Source: Clostridiales bacterium UBA4706 (GTDB taxonomy: Bacteria > Bacillota > Clostridia > Oscillospirales > Oscillospiraceae). From it: 9,880 bases of DNA. The position numbers and the translations under genes are program-made. The notes below the pieces were generated by a model. The model ran no database searches and had not been told where the DNA came from. It was given only the letters and a program-made list of their open reading frames with translations. The number at the start of each line of letters is the position of its first letter. The stretch's first letter is position 1. Below are positions 6,082 to 9,880 of the stretch, piece by piece. The DNA is taken from positions 10,030-19,909 of the forward strand of contig DHKA01000005.1 in the NCBI GenBank assembly GCA_002404605.1, in the 5' to 3' direction.

Positions 6082-6724
6082 ATACCGCCGAAACCTTGCG
6101 CTTGATGTCCATTGCCACGGCGGAAGCTTTCTCGGCGATATCGCCGAGCGTGTCGCCGCAGGGGATAACGGTGCACTCGTTCACTTCAAGATCGCGCTGC
6201 ACGAGATACGCGTCCGCAAGTTCCTCCGCGGGCAGACGCAGCACCGGCACGCCGCGCGATGAAAAGAGCAGCGCCTTGTCCGGCGACACCTTGCCGCAGA
6301 ACACGAGCCGCGAAGAGCCGGAGAGCGCGTCCAGATCGGCGAGAGAATCGCGCAGGCCCGGCGCCATGACCGGGACGATGCCCGCCATGCGCGCAATGGC
6401 CAGCGTAGCGGAGGGACCTGTGCCGGACGTCGATCTGCCGCCGACGAGCGCGGGGATCTGCGAGCGCGTGCAGCTGCCTCCGCTGCGGCAGAGCGTGTCC
6501 ATATCCTGCTTGGAAAGTCCCGCCTTGAGCCGCCCGTTCACAATGCCGATGCAGCACGGCACGCAGTCGCGCCGGTAAAACGCCTGCTCGCACTCCTGCA
6601 GCGCCTCCAGATTGCGCGGATACGGCAGCTGCATGAAAAATCCGGTCTCGATGGCGATGATCGGCGTTCCCGCCTTGAGCGACGCCAGCACCGGCGGACA
6701 CATATCCAGATATTTGCTTGCCAT
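6080..6724 (-). CDS. Short, divergent pseudouridine-5'-phosphate glycosidase (PsuG)-like protein
   Basis: PsuG splits pseudouridine 5'-phosphate into uracil and ribose 5-phosphate. The 214-residue protein tracks PsuG in order: PPVLASLKAGTPIIAIETG (10-28, like 'ALKNKKPVVALEST'), LPYPRNLEAL (33-42), VPCCIGIVNGRLKAGLSKQD (55-74, like 'VPATIAIIGGVMKVGLSKEE') and ATLAIARMAGIVPVMAPG (106-123). Next come LVFCGKVS (140-147) and a C-terminal CGDTLGDIAEK (189-199, like 'GGDSLKSNIQL'). It is about 90 residues shorter than typical PsuG (about 305): the glycine-rich GGIGGVHRG segment and the region before the C-terminal helix are missing or replaced. Glu26, Lys67 and Lys145 fit known active-site positions, but the C-terminal catalytic Asn seems lost. 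The start is the ATG at 6722-6724, because AGGAGG (plus 6733-6738) lies 8 bases upstream; the earlier TTG (6748) and ATG (6742) would place that site inside the gene. It could be a related sugar-phosphate enzyme or an inactive paralogue. No psuK kinase is visible nearby. Confidence 0.55.
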   Translation of the reverse strand: MASKYLDMCPPVLASLKAGTPIIAIETGFFMQLPYPRNLEALQECEQAFYRRDCVPCCIGIVNGRLKAGLSKQDMDTLCRSGGSCTRSQIPALVGGRSTSGTGPSATLAIARMAGIVPVMAPGLRDSLADLDALSGSSRLVFCGKVSPDKALLFSSRGVPVLRLPAEELADAYLVQRDLEVNECTVIPCGDTLGDIAEKASAVAMDIKRKVSAV

Positions 6725-6748
6725 AGAGATTGCCTCCTCCATATTCAA

Positions 6749-6920
6749 GCCCCCCTTGTGTAAAGGGCAGACTCTCCCCGGCGGGGAGAGATGTCGCCGC
6801 AGGCGACAGAGAGGGGGGCGGGGGTGTCACGGCATAAGCCGTGACGGAGGGATTGTCGATTTCCGGAGAATACAATCCCCCAGTCAGCTCCGCTGACAGC
6901 CCCCCTTTGCACAAGGGGAC
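6749..6920. repeat. Interspersed palindromic element, copy B (in the leader of the PsuG-like gene)
   Basis: The ends are near-perfect inverted repeats: CCCCTTGTGTAAAGGG (6752-6767) and CCCTTTGCACAAGGGG (6903-6918) match at 15 of 16 positions. Inside are CTCTCCCC-ggc-GGGGAGAG (6772-6790), TGTCGCC-gca-GGCGACA (6792-6808), GTCACGGC-ataa-GCCGTGAC (6826-6845), the core GACGGAGGGATTGT (6843-6856) with ACAATCCCCCAGTC (6872-6885), and GTCAGC-tcc-GCTGAC (6883-6897). The core matches copy A. It has no coding capacity. It fills most of the 327-base gap between the PsuG-like gene and the PDZ gene. Confidence 0.75.
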
Positions 6921-6936
6921 TTTTTTTCAATTGATC

Positions 6937-6965
6937 ATCATACCGTAAAAGCGAAAAAAATGCAA
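6937..6965 (-). promoter_or_regulatory. Promoter of the PsuG-like gene, upstream of repeat copy B
   Basis: Read on the minus strand, TTGCAT (plus 6960-6965) is followed after exactly 17 bases by TATGAT (plus 6937-6942), a good sigma-A promoter. The predicted start is near 6930, so the transcript would carry a leader of about 205 bases consisting almost entirely of the palindromic element before the ribosome site at 6733-6738. Confidence 0.6.
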
Positions 6966-7014
6966 TACCGCGGAAAATTCCCGGGTTGTTCATGCATTTG
7001 TCACAACTCCCCGC

Positions 7015-7020
7015 TATAAT
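7015..7020 (+). promoter_or_regulatory. -10 element upstream of the PDZ-protein gene
   Basis: A perfect TATAAT lies at 7015-7020, 31 bases before the ATG at 7052. No convincing -35 occurs at 16-18 bases upstream (ATGCAT at 6992-6997 is the best-placed hexamer), so the promoter may be weak or activator-dependent. Confidence 0.5.
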
Positions 7021-7051
7021 TAAGAAAATCCTTTGGAGAGGAGCGGCAGGT

Positions 7052-7783
7052 ATGAGCGAAAAAACCACGCGCGAACGATCCGTCGGCTTTACCGACGCAA
7101 GCTATATACGGCAGGACGACGCGCCAAACATGCCGCGCTGCTACTCTTTTTCGGAAGATAAATCGTCCGGTACAAAAAAAATGCCAACGCTGCTCGGCGT
7201 GGCAGGGCTGTGTCTCGTCTTTTTCGTACTCGGCTCGCTGCTAACGACGGCGTTTTCCGATGCGGAAAAACCCGCCGTGAACACCCGATCCGCCGTTCCC
7301 TCGCCTTCATCGGAAACGGTCCAGACGGAAACGGTCCAGACCGGCGGCGATATTTCCGGCACCGCGGCGATCTCCGCCGCCGTGCATGCCGACACGCCCC
7401 CGTCCGCGACGAGCGCGCCCACCGGCGAACGGCCTTATCTCGGCGTGATCGTCCAGACCGTGAGCTGCGCCGCGGCGGAGTATTATAACCGCTCGGACAG
7501 CAACGCCATGGTCCCCGGCGTGCAGGTATACGCCGTGGAGGACGGCGGCCCGGCGTGTCTTGCGGGTCTTTGCAGCGGCGACATCATCATCCGGCTGGAC
7601 GGCACCGACATTGCCTCCGCCGCTGATCTCACAGCCGCGGAAAACAGTCTTTCCCCCGGCTATGAAGCGGTGCTCACCGTCTACCGCAGCGGGGAATACC
7701 GGCAAGTCCCGGTCGTGTTCGGCGAATTGCCGGACGAGAACGATGAGACGGACGGCTGGTGTGATTTTGATAACGCCTGGTAA
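7052..7783 (+). CDS. Single-pass membrane protein with a C-terminal PDZ domain, no protease domain
   Basis: The 243-residue protein has a hydrophilic, probably cytoplasmic N-terminus (1-43) and one membrane helix (about 44-67, MPTLLGVAGLCLVFFVLGSL). A Ser/Thr/Pro/Ala-rich extracellular linker follows (70-126) and contains a small duplication, TVQTETVQT. A PDZ domain spans about 127-223. The PDZ features are the YLGV carboxylate-loop motif (129-132), VPGVQVYAVEDGGPACLAGL (154-173), SGDIIIRLDGTDI (175-187) and GYEAVLTVYRSG (203-214). This matches the PDZ of HtrA/DegP-type proteases and related peptidases, but there is no trypsin-like domain. It is therefore a stand-alone PDZ protein that probably binds C-termini outside the membrane. 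The acidic tail ends DGWCDFDNAW. The ATG at 7052 has GGAGAGGAG at 7035-7043, 8 bases upstream. Its partner is not apparent from the neighbours. Confidence 0.75.
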   Translation: MSEKTTRERSVGFTDASYIRQDDAPNMPRCYSFSEDKSSGTKKMPTLLGVAGLCLVFFVLGSLLTTAFSDAEKPAVNTRSAVPSPSSETVQTETVQTGGDISGTAAISAAVHADTPPSATSAPTGERPYLGVIVQTVSCAAAEYYNRSDSNAMVPGVQVYAVEDGGPACLAGLCSGDIIIRLDGTDIASAADLTAAENSLSPGYEAVLTVYRSGEYRQVPVVFGELPDENDETDGWCDFDNAW

Positions 7784-7800
7784 TCAGTCATACAATAAAC

Positions 7801-7927
7801 TCCTTCGGCTTTTGCCTGCGGCAAAACCCACCTCCCCCTATCGAGGGGAGGCAAGTGAGTTTGCGGATAACCGGCTTGCCCCCTAACAGGGGGGCTGGCA
7901 CGGCGCAGCCGTGACTGAGGGGTTCCG
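7801..7927. repeat. Interspersed palindromic region, copy C (mosaic, related to A and B)
   Basis: Several hairpins lie in a row after the PDZ gene: TTTTGCC-tgc-GGCAAAA (7810-7826), CCTCCCC/GGGGAGG (7831-7851, the same stem arms as copy A), GCCCCCT/AGGGGGGC (7878-7895) and CACGGC-gca-GCCGTG (7899-7913). The stretch GCCGTGACTGAGGGGTTCC (7908-7926) parallels GCCGTGACGGAGGGATTG of copy B. It looks like a rearranged or composite member of the same family. No ORF. Confidence 0.5.
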
Positions 7928-7956
7928 ACCTCCCCACCTTCTGGGGAGGTTTTTTT
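7928..7956 (+). terminator. Intrinsic terminator of the PDZ-protein gene
   Basis: ACCTCCCCA (7928-7936) pairs perfectly with TGGGGAGGT (7942-7950) around the 5-base loop CCTTC, followed by TTTTTT (7951-7956). This is a textbook rho-independent terminator, and it ends only 38 bases before the mfd start codon. Confidence 0.85.
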
Positions 7957-7957
7957 C

Positions 7958-7986
7958 TTGCAAACGACACGATAAAGGTGTATTCT
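7958..7986 (+). promoter_or_regulatory. Candidate mfd promoter
   Basis: TTGCAA (7958-7963) and TATTCT (7981-7986) are 17 bases apart, each matching four of six consensus bases. A second -10-like TATACT (7988-7993) overlaps just downstream. Transcription from the first would begin at about 7992-7995, at or within a few bases of the mfd ATG. The match is moderate and no better promoter fits in the 38 bases after the terminator. Confidence 0.35.
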
Positions 7987-7994
7987 CTATACTT

Positions 7995-9880
7995 ATGGAC
8001 GCCATAATCAAAGCTATAGGAAAAACACCCTCCCTTGCTACCCTCCCTCTGAGGGTCGAGGAGGGCTATTTGCCTGCCCTTTTGACCCAATCGGGCGGCG
8101 CGATGCGCGCTCTCGGCGCGGCAATGCTCCGCCGCGAGACCGACCGGCCCATCTTCGTTCTCTGCACCGATGACTCGAACGCCGGAACGCTCGCCGCCGA
8201 TCTCGAAGCGCTGCTCGGCGAGAGCGTCGTGCAGCTCACCGGGCGCGATCTCGCGCTGCGCGATATCGAGGTCGTATCCCGGCAGGAGGAGCAGCGGCGG
8301 CTGCGCGCGCTCGACGCGCTCTATGCCGGAGCAAGCGTCGCGGTGTGCACCGTTTCCGGCCTTCTGCAGCGCACGCTGCCGCCGGATATTCTCGAAAACG
8401 CCGCCTTTACGCTCCGTCTCGGCGAGGGCGAGGGCCCCGAAGCGCTCGAGCCGCGTCTGCTCGCGTGCGGCTACCGCCGCAGCGACATGGTGGAAGGTCC
8501 CGGCCAGTTCTCCCGCCGCGGCGGTATTCTCGATATCTTCTCCCCCGGCGCGGAGCGCCCCGTGCGCGCCGAGTTCTGGGGCGATGAGATCGACTCCATG
8601 GGCTTTTTCGACACCGACACGCAGCGCCGCGCGGAGAATATCGAATCGTTCCGCGTGCTGCCCGCGTGCGAAGCGCTCGTCGATCCCAACCGCGCCGAGA
8701 GCATCGCCAAGGCGCTTTTGAGCCGCGCCGTGCGCGCTGAGCGGCGCGAGCAGACGGAGCTTGCGCGCCGTCTCCGCCGCGATGCGGAGCTTGTTTCCAC
8801 CGGTGCGCCCCTGCCGTGGAGCGACCGGTATCTCCCGGAATTATACAGCGAGTATTCAACGGCGCTCGACTTTATCGCGCCGGACGCCATCGTTTATATC
8901 GACGCGCCGAACCGCTGCGCCGAGAAAGCCAGGGATATTTCCGACTCTCTTGCGGACGATCTGAAGATCCTGCGCGAGGGCGCTTTCCCGGTCGCGGAGA
9001 CCGGCGATTACCTCCTGCCGTGGAAGGATGCGTGCGAAAGGATCGCGGATTTCGCGGTCGTGATGGCGGACGCTTTCAGCGCCGGGCGCTATCCCCTCTC
9101 TCCCCGGTCGGTGCTCGATACGAACGTCCGCCAGCTCCCGAGCTACGGCGGCAGCGCGGAAACGGCGCTCGCCGACGTGCAGCGGTATCTGGAAAACGAT
9201 TTCCGCGTCGTGGTGTTCGCCTCGGACGAGAGAAGAGCGGACGTACTCGCCGCGATGCTCGAGCGAAACGGCATACCGCCGCTGCGCGGCTTCCCGAACG
9301 GCGCTCTGCCGCCGGAGGGACGCGCTACGGTCGCGGTGGGCGCGCTCTCCGCGGGTCTCGAAGCGCCGGAGGCGCACCTTGCCGTGCTGACCGACACGCA
9401 GATCGCCGCGGGCGCGCTGCGAAGCCGCAAGCGCCGCCGCGCCATGGCGGACCGCGAAAAGCTCGGCTCCTGCGCCGATCTCTCCGTCGGCGATCTCGTG
9501 GTGCACGAGCACCACGGCATCGGCCGCTTTGCCGGCATCTTCAAGCTGCCGGTGGACGGCGTGGAGAAGGACTACATTAAAATATGTTATGCCGGGTCGG
9601 ACAGCCTGTACGTTCCGGCGACGCAGCTTGACCTTGTGTCGAAATACATCGGCGGCGGCGAGGACCGCCCTGTGAAGCTCTCGCGCATGGGCGGCGCGGA
9701 GTGGAAAAAGACGACGAGCCGCGCCAAGGCCGCGGCGAAGGAGCTCGCCGCCGAGCTCACGAAGCTCTATGCCGCGCGCGCACGCACGCCGGGCTATGCC
9801 TTCGCGCCGGACAGCCCATGGATGACGGAGTTTGAAGAGTCTTTCGGCTACGCCGAAACGGACGATCAGCTCCGGTGCAT
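7995..9880 (+). CDS. mfd: Transcription-repair coupling factor Mfd, N-terminal 628 codons
   Basis: Mfd is the ATP-dependent translocase that removes RNA polymerase stalled at DNA damage and recruits UvrA. The frame is open without a stop from the ATG at 7995 to the window end; Mfd is normally about 1150 residues, so roughly half is present. Residues about 1-350 are the UvrB-like N-terminal region, with the hallmark GQFSRRGGILDIFSP at 170-184 and AEFWGDEIDSM shortly after. Residues about 490-555 are the RNA-polymerase-interacting (CarD-like) domain: LSVGDLVVHEHHGIGRFAGI begins at 496 and DYIKICYAGSDSLYVPATQL follows. Then EWKKTTSRAKAAAKELAAEL leads towards the motor domains, which lie outside. 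The start agrees with Mfd length at the N-terminus, yet no Shine-Dalgarno sequence is seen at proper spacing (AAAGGTG at 7974-7980 is 14 bases away). The first 30 or so codons use ATA, AGG, TTG and CTT, unlike the GCG/CTC/CGC-rich remainder. Confidence 0.95.
   Translation, partial: MDAIIKAIGKTPSLATLPLRVEEGYLPALLTQSGGAMRALGAAMLRRETDRPIFVLCTDDSNAGTLAADLEALLGESVVQLTGRDLALRDIEVVSRQEEQRRLRALDALYAGASVAVCTVSGLLQRTLPPDILENAAFTLRLGEGEGPEALEPRLLACGYRRSDMVEGPGQFSRRGGILDIFSPGAERPVRAEFWGDEIDSMGFFDTDTQRRAENIESFRVLPACEALVDPNRAESIAKALLSRAVRAERREQTELARRLRRDAELVSTGAPLPWSDRYLPELYSEYSTALDFIAPDAIVYIDAPNRCAEKARDISDSLADDLKILREGAFPVAETGDYLLPWKDACERIADFAVVMADAFSAGRYPLSPRSVLDTNVRQLPSYGGSAETALADVQRYLENDFRVVVFASDERRADVLAAMLERNGIPPLRGFPNGALPPEGRATVAVGALSAGLEAPEAHLAVLTDTQIAAGALRSRKRRRAMADREKLGSCADLSVGDLVVHEHHGIGRFAGIFKLPVDGVEKDYIKICYAGSDSLYVPATQLDLVSKYIGGGEDRPVKLSRMGGAEWKKTTSRAKAAAKELAAELTKLYAARARTPGYAFAPDSPWMTEFEESFGYAETDDQLRC

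Noticed and set aside
6740..6748. TTG (6748) or ATG (6742) as start of the PsuG-like gene
   Set aside because: The strong AGGAGG at 6733-6738 lies just downstream of both and is well spaced for the ATG at 6722-6724.
6744..6930. TTCAA on both sides of element copy B as a target-site duplication
   Set aside because: TTCAA abuts the left end (6744-6748), but the right copy (6926-6930) sits beyond a T-run, copy A shows no counterpart, and five bases is easily chance.
6986..7051. Upstream extension of the PDZ-protein frame to 6986
   Set aside because: It includes the TATAAT promoter element. The ATG at 7052 has a well-placed GGAGAGGAG.
5953..7956. CRISPR array or tandem repeat array
   Set aside because: The copies are irregularly spaced, differ in length, lie in separate intergenic gaps and have no uniform spacers.
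8170..9580. Long plus-strand frames at 8170-8721 and 8816-9580
   Set aside because: Both are out of frame with the continuous Mfd frame and are Arg/Ala/Pro-rich. The Mfd frame runs uninterrupted through both and carries the conserved motifs.
1..9880. tRNA, rRNA or phage/integrase genes
   Set aside because: I saw no cloverleaf-like tRNA, rRNA sequence, integrase or transposase motif in any gap or frame.

Overview
The window looks like a chromosomal replication-origin neighbourhood from a GC-rich clostridial Firmicute. I infer this from the dnaA-dnaN pair with DnaA boxes between them, strong AGGAGG-type ribosome binding sites, sigma-A style promoters, a PhoP-like TTTACA operator and the style of the interspersed palindromic elements. 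The family cannot be fixed from this sequence alone; an Oscillospiraceae-like gut clostridium is a reasonable guess.

Left arm (1-1944). The start of dnaN (beta clamp) and complete dnaA lie on the minus strand. Between them is a 240-base AT-rich oriC-like region with six DnaA boxes, four of them the variant TTTTCCACA. dnaA has a clear promoter, and a second strong promoter fires the other way into a large anchored repeat protein. The usual clostridial neighbours (rpmH, rnpA, yidC) are not next to dnaA.

Middle (1945-5938). A 473-residue membrane-anchored, LRR-like protein carries three tandem units of exactly 70 residues. A candidate Pho operator follows, then a 13-bp perfect hairpin and the pstC-pstA-pstB genes for the membrane and ATPase parts of the high-affinity phosphate ABC importer. 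pstS, phoU and phoBR are not in the window.

Right arm (5939-9880). A short, divergent pseudouridine-5'-phosphate glycosidase (PsuG)-like protein is on the minus strand. It is followed on the plus strand by a single-pass membrane protein with one C-terminal PDZ domain and no protease, and by the N-terminal half of mfd (transcription-repair coupling factor), cut by the window end. The three intergenic gaps here hold related palindrome-rich interspersed elements. One acts as a two-way terminator, one sits inside the 5' leader of the PsuG-like gene, and one ends in the terminator just upstream of mfd.

Most of the content is housekeeping (replication, phosphate uptake, repair). The less ordinary parts are the 70-residue repeat protein, the altered DNA-contact residues of DnaA next to variant DnaA boxes, the overlap of the pst promoter with a terminator hairpin, and the interspersed elements. 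I found no clear sign of a wholly new system.
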